From Pseudomonas marvdashtae (GTDB lineage: Bacteria > Pseudomonadota > Gammaproteobacteria > Pseudomonadales > Pseudomonadaceae), in NCBI RefSeq assembly GCF_014268655.2, contig NZ_JABWQX020000001.1:2014001-2078000 (forward strand): DNA of 64,000 nt, written 5' to 3'. Below, piece after piece: positions 1-12,517 of the stretch (the stretch's first letter is position 1; the number at the start of each line of letters is the position of its first letter). Made by a program: the position numbers and the translations under genes. The notes under the pieces were generated by a model, which made no database searches, was not told the origin of the DNA, and worked only from the letters and a program-made list of their open reading frames with translations.

Positions 1-58
1 AATGTGTTGCGTTGTAACCAAGTGAGCATCGTTATCCGGGCGTGCAGAAGGGTAGGGT

Positions 59-89
59 GGCCGGGCCCCGAAGGGATCGGTGCCCGGCC
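59..89. terminator. Possible trxB terminator hairpin
   Basis: An 8-bp perfect inverted repeat (GGCCGGGC at 59-66, GCCCGGCC at 82-89) with a 15-base loop lies just beyond the trxB stop codon. No clear T-run follows on either strand, so intrinsic termination is uncertain. Confidence 0.3.
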
Positions 90-102
90 TAGAGGTTAAC
101 CG

Positions 103-1380
<1,278 letters not shown>

Positions 1381-3786
1381 TTGAAGAAATCCACCGCAGC
1401 ACCCAAGACAGTCGTTCCGCTCTGGCGCCAACAATTGCACTACCGACTCAAGGAAGGTGCGTTGATCGCCATCGGTGCCTTGTGCCTGTTCCTGATGATG
1501 GCCTTGCTGACCTACGGCAAGGACGATCCGGGCTGGAGCCATAACAGCAAGATCGAAGACGTGCAGAATTTTGGCGGTCCGGCCGGTTCCTACAGCGCCG
1601 ACATCCTGTTCATGGTGCTGGGCTATTTCGCCTACATTTTCCCGTTGCTGCTGGCGATCAAGACCTACCAGATTTTTCGCCAGCGCCATGAGCCGTGGCA
1701 GTGGAGCGGCTGGCTGTTCTCCTGGCGCCTGATCGGCCTGGTGTTCCTCGTGCTGTCGGGTGCCGCGCTGGCCCATATCCATTTCCATGCACCCACCGGC
1801 TTGCCGGCCGGGGCGGGCGGCGCGCTGGGGGAAAGCCTCGGCGACCTGGCCAGGAATGCCCTGAATATCCAAGGCAGTACCTTGCTCTTTATCGCCCTGT
1901 TCCTGTTCGGCCTGACGGTGTTCACCGACCTGTCGTGGTTCAAGGTCATGGACGTCACCGGCAAGATCACCCTCGACCTGATCGAGTTGATCCAGGGCGC
2001 ATTGAACCGCTGGTGGACGGCGCGCAACGAGCGCAAGCAACTGGTGGCGCAACTGCGTGAAGTCGACGACCGCGTCCACGACGTGGTGGCCCCGACGACG
2101 CCGGACAAACGCGAGCAGGCCAAGGTCAAGGAACGCCTGATCGAACGCGAGCAGGCCCTGAGCAAACACATGTCCGAGCGGGAAAAACAGGTGCCGCCGG
2201 TCATCACCATGGCCCCGACCAAGCCGCCCGAGCAAAGCAAGCGCGTGCAGAAGGAAAAACAGGCGCCGCTGTTCGTCGACAGCGCGGTGGAAGGCACCTT
2301 GCCGCCGATCTCGATCCTGGACCCTGCCGAGAAGAAACAACTCAATTATTCTCCCGAATCCCTGGCGGCCGTTGGGCACCTGCTGGAAATCAAGCTCAAG
2401 GAGTTCGGGGTCGAGGTCTCGGTGGATTCGATCCATCCAGGTCCGGTGATTACCCGTTACGAAATCCAGCCGGCCGCCGGCGTGAAAGTCAGCCGCATCT
2501 CCAACCTGGCCAAGGACCTGGCGCGTTCCCTGGCCGTGACCAGCGTCCGGGTCGTGGAAGTGATTCCCGGCAAGACCACCGTGGGCATCGAGATTCCCAA
2601 CGAAGACCGCCAGATCGTGCGTTTCTCCGAAGTGCTGTCCACCCCTGAGTACGATAACCACAAGTCGCCGGTCACCCTGGCCCTGGGCCACGACATCGGC
2701 GGCAAGCCGGTCATCACCGACCTGGCGAAAATGCCTCACCTGCTGGTGGCCGGTACCACCGGTTCCGGTAAGTCGGTGGGGGTGAACGCGATGATCCTGT
2801 CGATCTTGTTCAAGTCCGGCCCGGAAGACGCCAAGCTGATCATGATCGACCCGAAGATGCTCGAATTGTCGATCTACGAGGGCATTCCGCATTTGCTGTG
2901 CCCAGTGGTCACCGACATGAAGGACGCGGCCAATGCCCTGCGCTGGAGCGTTGCCGAGATGGAGCGCCGCTACAAGCTGATGGCAAAGATGGGCGTGCGC
3001 AACCTGTCGGGCTTCAACGCCAAGGTCAAGGAGGCCGAGGAAGCCGGTACGCCGTTGACCGACCCGTTGTATCACCGCGAAAACATCCACGACGAAGCGC
3101 CATTGCTGCACAAGCTGCCGACCATCGTCGTTGTGGTAGACGAATTCGCCGACATGATGATGATCGTCGGCAAGAAGGTCGAAGAGCTGATCGCCCGTAT
3201 CGCCCAGAAGGCCCGTGCGGCCGGTATCCACTTGATCCTCGCGACCCAGCGGCCATCGGTGGATGTGATCACCGGTCTGATCAAGGCCAACATTCCGACG
3301 CGCATGGCATTCCAGGTGTCGAGCAAGATCGACTCACGGACGATCATCGACCAGGGCGGCGCCGAACAACTCCTGGGCCACGGCGACATGCTCTATATGC
3401 CGCCCGGTACCAGCCTGCCAATCCGCGTGCACGGTGCGTTTGTTTCCGATGACGAAGTGCACCGCGTGGTAGAGGCCTGGAAGCTGCGCGGCGCGCCTGA
3501 ATATAACGACGACATTCTTGCCGGTGTCGAAGAGGCCGGTAGCGGTTTTGAAGGCAGCAGCGGTGGCGGCGACGACGACGCCGAAACCGACGCGCTTTAT
3601 GACGAGGCGGTGCAGTTCGTCCTGGAAAGCCGCCGGGCTTCGATTTCCGCCGTACAGCGCAAGCTGAAGATCGGTTACAACCGCGCCGCACGCATGATCG
3701 AAGCCATGGAAATGGCCGGTGTGGTGACGGCGATGAACACCAACGGCTCGCGCGAAGTACTGGCGCCGGGCCCGATGCGCGACTGA
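1381..3786 (+). CDS. ftsK: DNA translocase FtsK
   Basis: Septum-located hexameric DNA pump of 801 residues that clears chromosomes from the division site and activates XerCD at dif. The N-terminal region has hydrophobic segments (from about residue 20, then to about 200) consistent with the four-helix membrane anchor. A charged linker follows (about 210-310). The motor has a Walker A motif GTTGSGKS near residue 459 and an aspartate-rich Walker B ([12 protein letters not shown]) near 585. The last 65 residues form the winged-helix gamma domain ([21 protein letters not shown]) that reads KOPS. The start is a TTG with AGGA upstream, giving KKSTAAPK as expected for Pseudomonas FtsK. lolA and rarA follow on the same strand. 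Confidence 0.97.
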   Translation: MKKSTAAPKTVVPLWRQQLHYRLKEGALIAIGALCLFLMMALLTYGKDDPGWSHNSKIEDVQNFGGPAGSYSADILFMVLGYFAYIFPLLLAIKTYQIFRQRHEPWQWSGWLFSWRLIGLVFLVLSGAALAHIHFHAPTGLPAGAGGALGESLGDLARNALNIQGSTLLFIALFLFGLTVFTDLSWFKVMDVTGKITLDLIELIQGALNRWWTARNERKQLVAQLREVDDRVHDVVAPTTPDKREQAKVKERLIEREQALSKHMSEREKQVPPVITMAPTKPPEQSKRVQKEKQAPLFVDSAVEGTLPPISILDPAEKKQLNYSPESLAAVGHLLEIKLKEFGVEVSVDSIHPGPVITRYEIQPAAGVKVSRISNLAKDLARSLAVTSVRVVEVIPGKTTVGIEIPNEDRQIVRFSEVLSTPEYDNHKSPVTLALGHDIGGKPVITDLAKMPHLLVAGTTGSGKSVGVNAMILSILFKSGPEDAKLIMIDPKMLELSIYEGIPHLLCPVVTDMKDAANALRWSVAEMERRYKLMAKMGVRNLSGFNAKVKEAEEAGTPLTDPLYHRENIHDEAPLLHKLPTIVVVVDEFADMMMIVGKKVEELIARIAQKARAAGIHLILATQRPSVDVITGLIKANIPTRMAFQVSSKIDSRTIIDQGGAEQLLGHGDMLYMPPGTSLPIRVHGAFVSDDEVHRVVEAWKLRGAPEYNDDILAGVEEAGSGFEGSSGGGDDDAETDALYDEAVQFVLESRRASISAVQRKLKIGYNRAARMIEAMEMAGVVTAMNTNGSREVLAPGPMRD

Positions 3787-3843
3787 TGACCCGGGCGGCG
3801 TGGTGACACGTCGCTCGCCCCCCACGAATTCATGAGGACTCCC

Positions 3844-4467
3844 ATGCGCCTGATTCGCATGCTGCTGTTGCCCGTATTGGCCGTGACCACTTTGTCGGCC
3901 CATGCCGGCGAAAAGGACGTGGCCCGCCTGACCCAGTTGTTGGGCGGCTCCCAGACCCTGACCGCGCGCTTCTCGCAATTGACCCTCGATGGCAGTGGTA
4001 CTCAATTGCAGGAAACGGCGGGTGACATGGCCCTGCAGCGTCCGGGCCTGTTCTACTGGCACACCGATGCGCCTGCCGAACAGCTGATGGTGTCGGATGG
4101 CAAGAAAGTCTCCCTGTGGGACCCGGACCTGGAACAGGTGACGATCAAGACCCTCGACCAGCGCCTGACCCAGACGCCAGCGCTGCTGCTCTCCGGTGAC
4201 ATCTCCGAGATCAGCCAGAGCTTCGACATCACCTCCAAGGAAGCGGGCGGCGTGATTGACTTCACCCTCAAGCCCAAGACCAAGGACAGCCTGTTCGACA
4301 GCCTGCGCCTGTCGTTCCGCAACGGCCTGGTCAACGACATGCAACTGATCGACAGCGTCGGCCAGCGCACCAACATCCTGTTTACCGGGGTCAAGGCCAA
4401 TCAGCCGATCGCCCCGTCCAAGTTCAAGTTCGACATCCCCAAGGGTGCCGACGTGATCCAGGAATAA
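3844..4467 (+). CDS. lolA: Outer-membrane lipoprotein carrier LolA
   Basis: Periplasmic chaperone of 207 residues that takes lipoproteins released by LolCDE and hands them to LolB at the outer membrane. A signal peptide ([21 protein letters not shown], cleavage after AHA) is followed by the LolA beta-barrel fold. Typical segments include [17 protein letters not shown] and the [17 protein letters not shown] block. I prefer the ATG at 3844 over the one at 3832, because the latter sits inside the GAGG ribosome-binding stretch and 3844 begins a clean signal peptide. It lies 57 bases after ftsK and 29 before rarA, probably co-transcribed with both. Confidence 0.95.
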   Translation: MRLIRMLLLPVLAVTTLSAHAGEKDVARLTQLLGGSQTLTARFSQLTLDGSGTQLQETAGDMALQRPGLFYWHTDAPAEQLMVSDGKKVSLWDPDLEQVTIKTLDQRLTQTPALLLSGDISEISQSFDITSKEAGGVIDFTLKPKTKDSLFDSLRLSFRNGLVNDMQLIDSVGQRTNILFTGVKANQPIAPSKFKFDIPKGADVIQE

Positions 4468-4496
4468 CCCTACGCCTGGAGGTTGCATAAGCAGTG

Positions 4497-5822
4497 ATGG
4501 ACCTGTTTCGAAGCGCCCCGATTGCCCAGCCATTGGCCGCCCGCCTGCGGGCGACCAACCTGGATGAGTACGTCGGTCAGGAGCATGTGCTCGCCCGGGG
4601 CAAGCCCCTGCGTGAGGCCCTGGAACAGGGGGCCTTGCACTCGATGATTTTCTGGGGGCCTCCCGGCGTGGGCAAGACCACGTTGGCGCGGTTGCTCGCG
4701 GAAGTCTCGGACGCGCGTTTCGAAACCGTGTCGGCGGTGCTGGCCGGGGTCAAGGAGATCCGTCAGGCGGTGGAAATCGCCAAGCAGCAAGCCGGCCAAT
4801 ACGGCAAGCGCACCATCCTGTTTGTCGATGAAGTGCATCGCTTCAACAAGTCCCAGCAGGACGCCTTCCTGCCCTACGTCGAAGACGGCACGCTGATTTT
4901 CATCGGCGCGACCACCGAGAACCCCTCGTTCGAACTCAACAACGCCTTGTTGTCCCGGGCGCGGGTCTATGTCCTCAAGAGCCTCGATGAGGCAGCGATG
5001 CGCAAGCTGGTGCATCGCGCGTTGACCGAAGAGCGCGGCCTGGGTAAGCGTCAGCTCAGCCTCAGCGATGAAGGCTTCCAGATCCTGTTCAGCGCCGCCG
5101 ACGGCGATGGCCGGCGCCTGCTCAATTTATTGGAAAACGCCTCGGACCTCGCCGAAGACAACAGCGAGATCGACGTCGAGCTGCTGCAAAGCCTGCTGGG
5201 CGATACCCGACGCCGTTTCGACAAGGGCGGCGAGGCGTTCTATGACCAGATTTCGGCGCTGCACAAATCCATACGCGGCTCCAACCCCGACGCCGCTCTT
5301 TATTGGTTCGCCCGGATGATCGACGGCGGCTGCGATCCGCTGTACCTGGCCCGACGCGTGGTGCGCATGGCCAGCGAAGACATCGGCAATGCCGATCCGC
5401 GGGCCTTGAGCCTGTGCCTGGCGGCCTGGGACGTACAGGAACGCCTTGGCAGTCCGGAAGGCGAGCTCGCCGTGGCCCAGGCCATCACTTATCTGGCCTG
5501 CGCGCCGAAAAGCAATGCCGTCTACATGGGCTTCAAGGCGGCGATGCGCAGCGCCACCGAACACGGTTCCCTCGAAGTCCCGTTGCACCTGCGCAACGCG
5601 CCGACCAAGCTCATGAAGCAACTGGGCTATGGCGAAGAATACCGTTACGCCCACGACGAGCCCGACGCCTACGCCGCTGGCGAAGACTATTTTCCCGAAG
5701 AACTCGAGCCCCAGTCATTCTATCAACCGGTGCCCCGTGGCCTGGAATTGAAGATCGGCGAGAAGCTCAATCATTTGGCACAGCTGGACCGACTGAGTCC
5801 ACGGCAGCGGAGAAAACCTTGA
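4497..5822 (+). CDS. rarA: Replication-associated recombination ATPase RarA
   Basis: AAA+ ATPase of 441 residues (also called MgsA, relative of eukaryotic WRNIP1) acting at stalled replication forks with SSB. The Walker A motif GPPGVGKT is near residues 54-61. Walker [17 protein letters not shown] is near 108-123, and the sensor-1 segment [11 protein letters not shown] follows. The C-terminal MgsA tetramerisation region is complete ([22 protein letters not shown] and [13 protein letters not shown]). A GTG at 4494 is directly upstream, but MDLFRS from the ATG matches the family start. The TGA overlaps the TTG of crcB (TTGA), suggesting translational coupling. Confidence 0.95.
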   Translation: MDLFRSAPIAQPLAARLRATNLDEYVGQEHVLARGKPLREALEQGALHSMIFWGPPGVGKTTLARLLAEVSDARFETVSAVLAGVKEIRQAVEIAKQQAGQYGKRTILFVDEVHRFNKSQQDAFLPYVEDGTLIFIGATTENPSFELNNALLSRARVYVLKSLDEAAMRKLVHRALTEERGLGKRQLSLSDEGFQILFSAADGDGRRLLNLLENASDLAEDNSEIDVELLQSLLGDTRRRFDKGGEAFYDQISALHKSIRGSNPDAALYWFARMIDGGCDPLYLARRVVRMASEDIGNADPRALSLCLAAWDVQERLGSPEGELAVAQAITYLACAPKSNAVYMGFKAAMRSATEHGSLEVPLHLRNAPTKLMKQLGYGEEYRYAHDEPDAYAAGEDYFPEELEPQSFYQPVPRGLELKIGEKLNHLAQLDRLSPRQRRKP

Positions 5823-6193
5823 TCCCCTTGATTCTTGCGGTCTCTGCCGGTGGCGTCGCCGGCACGCTGTTGCGTTTCGCCACGGGTAACTGGATCAATG
5901 CAAATTGGCCACGGCACTTCTATACCGCGACGCTGGCCGTTAATATCGTGGGCTGTCTGCTGATCGGCGTTCTTTACGGCCTTTTTTTGATTCGTCCCGA
6001 GGTGCCCATCGAGGTGCGCGCGGGATTGATGGTCGGCTTTCTTGGCGGCCTGACGACTTTTTCATCCTTCTCACTGGATACGGTGCGCCTGCTGGAAAGC
6101 GGGCAGGTGCCGCTGGCCCTGGGCTACGCGGCCATCAGCGTGTTCGGCGGGCTGCTCGCCACCTGGGCCGGCCTGTCCTTGACCAAACTTTGA
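5819..6193 (+). CDS. crcB: Fluoride ion exporter CrcB/Fluc
   Basis: Small membrane channel of 124 residues that exports fluoride as an antiparallel dimer. Four hydrophobic segments are visible, with the family signatures [10 protein letters not shown] near the N-terminus, the asparagine in [13 protein letters not shown], and [15 protein letters not shown] in the third helix (the phenylalanine/TTFSSF track that lines the pore). The start is a TTG embedded in the rarA stop (TTGA); no later ATG gives a full first helix. crcB is often under a fluoride riboswitch, but none is possible here because the gene is translationally coupled to rarA. Confidence 0.92.
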   Translation: MIPLILAVSAGGVAGTLLRFATGNWINANWPRHFYTATLAVNIVGCLLIGVLYGLFLIRPEVPIEVRAGLMVGFLGGLTTFSSFSLDTVRLLESGQVPLALGYAAISVFGGLLATWAGLSLTKL

Positions 6194-6196
6194 TAA

Positions 6197-7489
<1,293 letters not shown>

Positions 7490-8884
7490 ATGGACTATTT
7501 GCCACTGTTCCACAACCTGCGCGGCAGCCGCGTGCTGGTGGTTGGCGGCGGGGAGATTGCCTTGCGCAAGTCCCGCTTGCTGGCCGATGCCGGCGCGTTG
7601 CTGCGGGTGGTCGCACCCGACATCGAGCCGCAGTTGCGGGAGTTGGTCAGTGGCAGCGGCGGTGAGTGCATCCTGCGCGGTTACGTGGAAGCGGACCTGG
7701 ACGGCTGCGGCCTGGTCATCGCCGCCACCGATGACGAGCCGCTCAACGCCCAGGTCTCGGCCGATGCTCACAAGCGTTGCGTGCCGGTCAACGTCGTGGA
7801 CGCGCCGGCGCTGTGCAGTGTGATCTTTCCGGCGATCGTCGACCGTTCGCCCTTGGTCATCGCGGTGTCCAGTGGTGGTGATGCTCCGGTGTTGGCGAGG
7901 CTGATCCGCGCCAAGCTGGAGACCTGGATTCCGTCGACCTACGGGCAACTGGCCGGGCTGGCGGCGCGTTTTCGCAATCAGGTCAAAGGCTTGTTTCCCG
8001 AGGTGCAGCAGCGTCGGGCTTTCTGGGAAGAAGTGTTCCAAGGTCCTATCGCCGACCGTCAATTGGCGGGGCAGGGTGCCGAAGCCGAGCGCCTGCTGCG
8101 GGAGAAGATTGACGGCCAGGCACCAAATGCGGCGGGCGAGGTGTATCTGGTGGGTGCCGGGCCGGGCGATCCGGACCTGCTGACCTTCCGCGCCTTGCGC
8201 CTGATGCAGCAGGCGGACGTCGTGCTTTACGACCGCCTGGTAGCCCCGGCGATCCTTGAGCTGTGCCGACGCGACGCCGAACGCATCTACGTCGGCAAGC
8301 GCCGTTCCGAACACGCCGTGCCCCAGGACCAGATCAACCAGCAATTGGTTGATTTGGCCCGGCAAGGCAAGCGTGTGGTTCGGTTGAAGGGTGGCGACCC
8401 TTTCATCTTCGGCCGCGGCGGCGAAGAAATCGAGGAACTGGCGGCCCATGGCATTCCGTTCCAGGTTGTCCCAGGCATCACCGCTGCCAGTGGATGCGCG
8501 GCCTATGCCGGGATCCCGCTGACCCATCGCGACTATGCGCAGTCGGTGCGTTTCATCACTGGCCATCTCAAGGACGGCACCAGCGACTTGCCATGGGCGG
8601 ACCTGGTCTCCCCGGCGCAGACGCTGGTGTTCTACATGGGGTTGGTGGGGCTACCAGTCATTTGCGAGGAGCTGATCAAGCACGGCCGCGCGGCGAACAC
8701 GCCGGCAGCGCTGATCCAGCAAGGCACGACGTCAAACCAGCGGGTCTTCACTGGCACCCTGGCGGACTTGCCACGGCTGGTGGCCGAGCACGAGGTCCAT
8801 GCGCCGACGCTGGTGATCGTTGGGGAAGTGGTGCAACTGCGCGAGAAACTGGCGTGGTTCGAAGGGGCCCAGGGGCAGGTCTGA
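7490..8884 (+). CDS. cysG: Siroheme synthase CysG (trifunctional)
   Basis: 464-residue enzyme converting uroporphyrinogen III to siroheme, the cofactor of sulfite and nitrite reductases. The N-terminal half is the precorrin-2 dehydrogenase/ferrochelatase, with NAD-binding [15 protein letters not shown] near residues 15-29. The C-terminal half (from about residue 216) is the SAM-dependent methyltransferase, with the signatures [19 protein letters not shown] and [18 protein letters not shown]. It starts directly after the serS stop codon, so the pair is probably one transcript. A palindromic repeat follows and likely ends the unit. Confidence 0.96.
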   Translation: MDYLPLFHNLRGSRVLVVGGGEIALRKSRLLADAGALLRVVAPDIEPQLRELVSGSGGECILRGYVEADLDGCGLVIAATDDEPLNAQVSADAHKRCVPVNVVDAPALCSVIFPAIVDRSPLVIAVSSGGDAPVLARLIRAKLETWIPSTYGQLAGLAARFRNQVKGLFPEVQQRRAFWEEVFQGPIADRQLAGQGAEAERLLREKIDGQAPNAAGEVYLVGAGPGDPDLLTFRALRLMQQADVVLYDRLVAPAILELCRRDAERIYVGKRRSEHAVPQDQINQQLVDLARQGKRVVRLKGGDPFIFGRGGEEIEELAAHGIPFQVVPGITAASGCAAYAGIPLTHRDYAQSVRFITGHLKDGTSDLPWADLVSPAQTLVFYMGLVGLPVICEELIKHGRAANTPAALIQQGTTSNQRVFTGTLADLPRLVAEHEVHAPTLVIVGEVVQLREKLAWFEGAQGQV

Positions 8885-8911
8885 AGAACCGGTTGATCGT
8901 TCCCATTTGAT

Positions 8912-8936
8912 CGTTCCCACGCTCCGCGTGGGAACG
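8912..8936. repeat. GTTCCC palindromic repeat downstream of cysG
   Basis: CGTTCCCACGC (8912-8922) and GCGTGGGAACG (8926-8936) form an 11-bp perfect stem with a TCC loop. Partial copies flank it (TGATCGTTCCCA near 8902, GGGACGCTCCGCGTTCC near 8942). It resembles the short dispersed GATCGTTCCCACGC repeat common in fluorescent pseudomonads, and may also act as a bidirectional terminator between cysG and the convergent reductase gene. Confidence 0.7.
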
Positions 8937-8963
8937 CCGCCTGGGACGCTCCGCGTTCCGTTC

Positions 8964-9950
8964 TCAATTCCCGATCCCGCGCCAAATACCTTTTCCACTC
9001 AACCGTTCCCGATCATGGGCAACCGTGAAATCCTGCTTCGGCCCCTTGGGCACGATTCCATTGGGATTGATGGTCTTGTGGCTGCCGTAGTAATGACCCT
9101 GGATATGCGTGAAATCCACGGTTTCAGCGATCCCAGGCCACTGGTACAACTCCCGTAGCCAGTTCGACAGGTTTGGGTAGTCGGCAATGCGTCGCAGGTT
9201 GCATTTGAAGTGGCCGAAGTACACCGCGTCAAAACGGATCATCGTCGTGAACAAACGGATATCCGCTTCAGTCAGGTATTCGCCGGCCAGGTAGCGGCGG
9301 GTTTCAAGCAGGGCTTCCAATCGATCCAGTTCGGCAAAGAGTTGGTCGAAGGCTTCTTCGTAAGCGGGCTGGGTGGTCGCGAACCCGGCGCGGTAGACGC
9401 CGTTGTTCACCGCCGGGTAGATCCGCTCGTTCAACCCATCGATTTCCCGGCGCAGGTGCTCGGGATAAAGGTCCAGGTCGTTGCCGGTGAGGTCATCGAA
9501 AGCGCTGTTGAACATGCGGATGATTTCCGCTGATTCGTTGTTGACGATCCGCTGTTGCTGTTTGTCCCACAGGGCCGGCACGGTGACGCGACCGGTGTAG
9601 TCCGGCGTGTCGGCGGTATAGCGCTGATGAAGAAATTGCAGATGGTCGAGTTTGTCGCCGGTGGAGCCGTGAGCCTGGTCGAAGGTCCAGCCGTTTTCCA
9701 GCATCAGGTAGCTGACTACCGAGACATCGATCAGGTCTTCAAGGCCTTTGAGCTTGCGAAAGATCAGCGTGCGATGCGCCCAAGGGCAGGCGAGGGACAC
9801 ATACAAGTGATAGCGCCCGGCGTCGGCGGCAAAACCGTTCTTGCCGTCAGCGGTGATCCAGTGACGGCGTTGCGCCTGCTCACGTTGGAAACTGCCGTCT
9901 TTGCTTTCGTACCACTGGTCTTGCCAGCGGCCCTCGACCAACAAACCCAT
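8964..9950 (-). CDS. Glutathionyl-hydroquinone reductase (YqjG/ECM4 type)
   Basis: Omega/Xi-class glutathione S-transferase of 328 residues that reduces glutathionyl-hydroquinones with glutathione. The catalytic cysteine lies in LACPWAHR (Cys55), replacing the serine or tyrosine of ordinary GSTs. Further family marks are WEGRW-like VEGRWQDQWY at the N-terminus and FDAVYFGHFKCNLRRIADYPNL near the C-terminus. An ATG six codons upstream exists, but the one at 9950 has GCGAGG at correct spacing and gives the usual MGLLVEGRW start. It is convergent to cysG and transcribed alone. Confidence 0.92.
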   Translation of the reverse strand: MGLLVEGRWQDQWYESKDGSFQREQAQRRHWITADGKNGFAADAGRYHLYVSLACPWAHRTLIFRKLKGLEDLIDVSVVSYLMLENGWTFDQAHGSTGDKLDHLQFLHQRYTADTPDYTGRVTVPALWDKQQQRIVNNESAEIIRMFNSAFDDLTGNDLDLYPEHLRREIDGLNERIYPAVNNGVYRAGFATTQPAYEEAFDQLFAELDRLEALLETRRYLAGEYLTEADIRLFTTMIRFDAVYFGHFKCNLRRIADYPNLSNWLRELYQWPGIAETVDFTHIQGHYYGSHKTINPNGIVPKGPKQDFTVAHDRERLSGKGIWRGIGN

Positions 9951-10038
9951 CTCGATGTCCTCGCTCAATACTGTTTGGAGACGAGTCTATTCCGATAGGT
10001 TCGAACTAAAAGCGCAAAGGTTGGGCGTTGATGATCGG

Positions 10039-11040
10039 TTAAATCGATCTATCCCGCGCATCCCAATACTGCCGGGCGCGGTCGAAAGCCGCTTCGCGAG
10101 TCAGCCCCAGGCCGCGCAAGGCCAAGGCCATGGTGGCGATCAGCGCCAGTTGCGGGTAGCTGTCCTCGACGTCACCGCGCCAGATCGCTTTCAAATGCTC
10201 GGGGTCGAGGGTCTCCGGCTTGACGTGGCGCTGCTCGGCCAGTCGCGGCCATTCTTCATCCCAACTGGCGCCGCCGGTGGTGCCGTACAAATGACTGTCG
10301 GCGTCCGGGTTGATTTCGATCTCGCCGCCGTCGCCCTTGATCACGATGGCGGTATCGCCCAGTAATCCGCTGGCATTGCGATGCACAGCCTGGTAGCCGG
10401 GATGGAAAATGCTTTGCAGGCCGCAACGCGCACCCAGCGGGTTGAGGATTCGTGCCAGGGAGTGGATCGGCGAGCGCAGGCCCAAGGTATTACGCAGGTC
10501 GATCATTCGTTGCATTTGCGGGGCCCAGTCCACCAGCGGCATGAACGCCAGGCCACCGTTGTCCAGCGCCATGCCGACCTGCTGCCAATCGCGGCACAAC
10601 GCAATATTCAAGAAACCGAGCAGCTGTTCGGTGTAGAGCCTGCCCGCCGTGTGAGCGCCACCGCCGTGCATGAAGATCCGCACGCCGTTCTGCCCGAGGC
10701 ATTTGGCCGCCAGCAGATACCAGGGCAGGTGGCGCTTCTTGCCGGCATAGGTCGGCCAGTCGAGGTCAACCGCCAAGGCCGGAACCACCAGGCGTTGGCG
10801 CAGGGCTTCGGTGAAGCCGGCCATTTCCTCGGCGCTCTCTTCCTTGTGCCGCAACAGCATCAGGAACGCGCCGAGCTGGGTCTCTTCGACTTGCTCATCG
10901 AGCACCATGCCCATGGCTTCGCGGGCTTCTTCGCGGGTCAGGTTGCGCGCGCCGCGCTTGCCTTTGCCAAGGATGCGCACAAATTGGGCGAACGGGTGTT
11001 CGGCCGGGGTCTCGAGGGTCAGCGCTGGAAAGTCGGTCAT
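10039..11040 (-). CDS. ybiB: YbiB-like glycosyl transferase family protein (TrpD2)
   Basis: 333-residue protein of the anthranilate phosphoribosyltransferase-like fold. The N-terminal helical domain has the NLTREEAREAM and LLRHKEESAEEMAGFTEALR segments. The glycine-rich loop that would bind PRPP in TrpD is altered (FMHGGGAHTAGRLYTEQLL). In E. coli YbiB binds nucleic acids rather than acting in tryptophan synthesis; I infer the same here. Its ATG overlaps the tusE stop (ATGA), so it is the last gene of the tus operon, suggesting a link to tRNA or RNA metabolism. Confidence 0.85.
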   Translation of the reverse strand: MTDFPALTLETPAEHPFAQFVRILGKGKRGARNLTREEAREAMGMVLDEQVEETQLGAFLMLLRHKEESAEEMAGFTEALRQRLVVPALAVDLDWPTYAGKKRHLPWYLLAAKCLGQNGVRIFMHGGGAHTAGRLYTEQLLGFLNIALCRDWQQVGMALDNGGLAFMPLVDWAPQMQRMIDLRNTLGLRSPIHSLARILNPLGARCGLQSIFHPGYQAVHRNASGLLGDTAIVIKGDGGEIEINPDADSHLYGTTGGASWDEEWPRLAEQRHVKPETLDPEHLKAIWRGDVEDSYPQLALIATMALALRGLGLTREAAFDRARQYWDARDRSI

Positions 11041-11372
11041 AAGCAATTCGTCGGTTTGGGCAGGCCCGCCAGCTTGGCGGCGAGTTTGGCGGGAGTGCCT
11101 TTGAACAATCGATTCAGGTGCAGACTGTTGCCCTTGTCCACGCCGAGTTTCAGCGCGGTGTACTTGATCAGCGGCCGAGTCGCGGGGGAGAGCTGGAATT
11201 CATCATAGAAGGCCCGCAGCAATTCGAGGACTTCCCAGTGCTCGGGGCTCAGCTCGATGCCTTCGGCGGCGGCCAGGGCCGTGGCGACGTCGGCCGACCA
11301 ATCGCATCGGTCGGCAAGGTAGCCGTCCTTGTCCAGCGCGAGGGTGCGCGCGCCCACGGTCAACGCATTCAT
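11037..11372 (-). CDS. tusE: tRNA 2-thiouridine sulfur relay protein TusE
   Basis: 111-residue DsrC/TusE family protein. It receives persulfide sulfur from TusBCD and passes it to MnmA for 2-thiolation of tRNA wobble uridine. The penultimate cysteine in the C-terminal NCL tail is the sulfur-carrying residue. The core DKDGYLADRCDWSADVA, ELSPEHWEVLELLRAFYDEF and TLHLNRLFKGTPA-like segments are all present. The ATG at 11372 overlaps the tusB stop (ATGA); an in-frame TTG two codons earlier is less likely. Full length. Confidence 0.95.
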   Translation of the reverse strand: MNALTVGARTLALDKDGYLADRCDWSADVATALAAAEGIELSPEHWEVLELLRAFYDEFQLSPATRPLIKYTALKLGVDKGNSLHLNRLFKGTPAKLAAKLAGLPKPTNCL

Positions 11373-11662
11373 AACCAATTGTTGACCTTGTCATGCTGGA
11401 TCGACAGCTCAACAAAGGCCGGGTAGTCGATGGCTTCGGCCCAGTCTGGAACGGGCAGGGCACGGGCCTGGGCGTCTTCCGCGAGTACGAACACCCTGCG
11501 GCTGCCGGACTGCAACGTTTCAAACGGCACGGTGCCAGGTTGCAGCGCATACGTCGCGTCGCCGCACAGCAGCAACGCGTCCTCGCTTCCGAGCACCCGC
11601 AGGCAGCTGGCGAGGCGGTTATCGCCGAAGGGCGAATGAGACAATACATGCAAAGTCGACAT
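11369..11662 (-). CDS. tusB: Sulfur relay protein TusB/DsrH
   Basis: 97-residue subunit of the TusBCD hexamer in the tRNA thiolation relay. It begins MSTLHVLSHSPFGD and carries the DALLLCGDATYAL segment typical of DsrH/TusB. Its start overlaps the tusC stop (TGATG) and its stop overlaps the tusE start. The order tusD-tusC-tusB-tusE is the standard proteobacterial one, which supports the assignment more strongly than sequence alone. Confidence 0.93.
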   Translation of the reverse strand: MSTLHVLSHSPFGDNRLASCLRVLGSEDALLLCGDATYALQPGTVPFETLQSGSRRVFVLAEDAQARALPVPDWAEAIDYPAFVELSIQHDKVNNWL

Positions 11663-12024
11663 CAGAGGGTGATCACCTGGTCGTATCGGTCAATGAGCGC
11701 GGCGACGTCCGGCGTGCTCAGTACTTTCACCTCGCCCAGCGCCAGGGCATCGGTGGCAACGCCGCGTTCGGCGGCGCTGTCGGCGCAGAGGAACAGGTCT
11801 TCGACACCGAACATCGGCAAGGCCTGCAGGTTGGCACTCAGGTCCTTTTGCTGGACGGCCTTGGCGTCCTGGCGGGCGACGAGCTGGAACACGCCGTCAT
11901 CGAGAAACAGCAGGCCGATGGGCAGGTCGAACGCGCCGCCGGCCAGCACAACGTCCAGCGCTTCCCGGGCGCCAGGGCCGGACCATGGCGCTTGACGGCT
12001 GATCAGCAATAAAGACTTGGCCAT
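11662..12024 (-). CDS. tusC: Sulfur relay protein TusC/DsrF
   Basis: 120-residue TusBCD subunit. It starts MAKSLLLISRQAPWSGPGAREALD and has the LPIGLLFLDDGVFQL segment of the DsrF family. I chose the ATG at 12024 because it overlaps the tusD stop (TGATGG) and removes an unrelated arginine-rich extension upstream. Sequence between is continuous with tusD and tusB, so the four tus genes must be translated from one mRNA. Confidence 0.94.
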   Translation of the reverse strand: MAKSLLLISRQAPWSGPGAREALDVVLAGGAFDLPIGLLFLDDGVFQLVARQDAKAVQQKDLSANLQALPMFGVEDLFLCADSAAERGVATDALALGEVKVLSTPDVAALIDRYDQVITL

Positions 12025-12416
12025 CACGCGCCTCCAAAACAGATCAAGCGGTCGGCGTCCTGGATTGCATCGTGCAACTGGCCCAGCCCGGACAAGGCCC
12101 ACGGTGCCTCGACGCTGGCCGCCGAACGCTGGTAGCGCTGGGCTTCCTCGTTATTGAGCACGCCACGTCGCAATGCCGCCGCGATGCACACGACGCCATC
12201 CAGTTGGTTGTCGCTGACGAAGGCTTGCCATTGCCGGGGCAGGTCTTGCTCATCCTGGGGGGTGACGATGCTGTTGGCGGCGTTATAGACGCCGTCCTGG
12301 TAGAAAAACAGCCGCACGATCTCATGCCCACCGGCCAGCGCGGCCTGTGCAAACAGCAAGGCGCGGCGCGAGGAGGGCGCATGGGCGGCGGAAAACAGCG
12401 CGATGGCGAACTTCAT
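12024..12416 (-). CDS. tusD: Sulfurtransferase subunit TusD/DsrE
   Basis: 130-residue subunit of TusBCD that accepts persulfide from TusA. It begins MKFAIALFSAAHAPSSRRAL and has the FFYQDGVYNAANSIV block. The catalytic cysteine is expected in GVVCIAAALRRGV (near residue 77), which is present. First gene of the tusD-C-B-E-ybiB operon; the ATG at 12416 sets the correct N-terminus, while upstream in-frame codons lack family similarity. About 100 bases separate it from the next gene upstream, so the promoter is probably there. Confidence 0.94.
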   Translation of the reverse strand: MKFAIALFSAAHAPSSRRALLFAQAALAGGHEIVRLFFYQDGVYNAANSIVTPQDEQDLPRQWQAFVSDNQLDGVVCIAAALRRGVLNNEEAQRYQRSAASVEAPWALSGLGQLHDAIQDADRLICFGGA

Positions 12417-12517
12417 GACAGACCCGATCTGTAGTACTGCGGCCATGATAAAGCTTTATGGGCGGTGGGGCGATTATGAGGCTTCAATACAGGATCTGGA
12501 TCAGACTCATTGTGGGG

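Noticed and set aside
5303..5818. Long arginine-rich frame before crcB
   Set aside because: It is a shadow of rarA; crcB begins at the TTG overlapping the rarA stop.
5819..6193. Fluoride riboswitch for crcB
   Set aside because: No leader exists; the gene is coupled to rarA.
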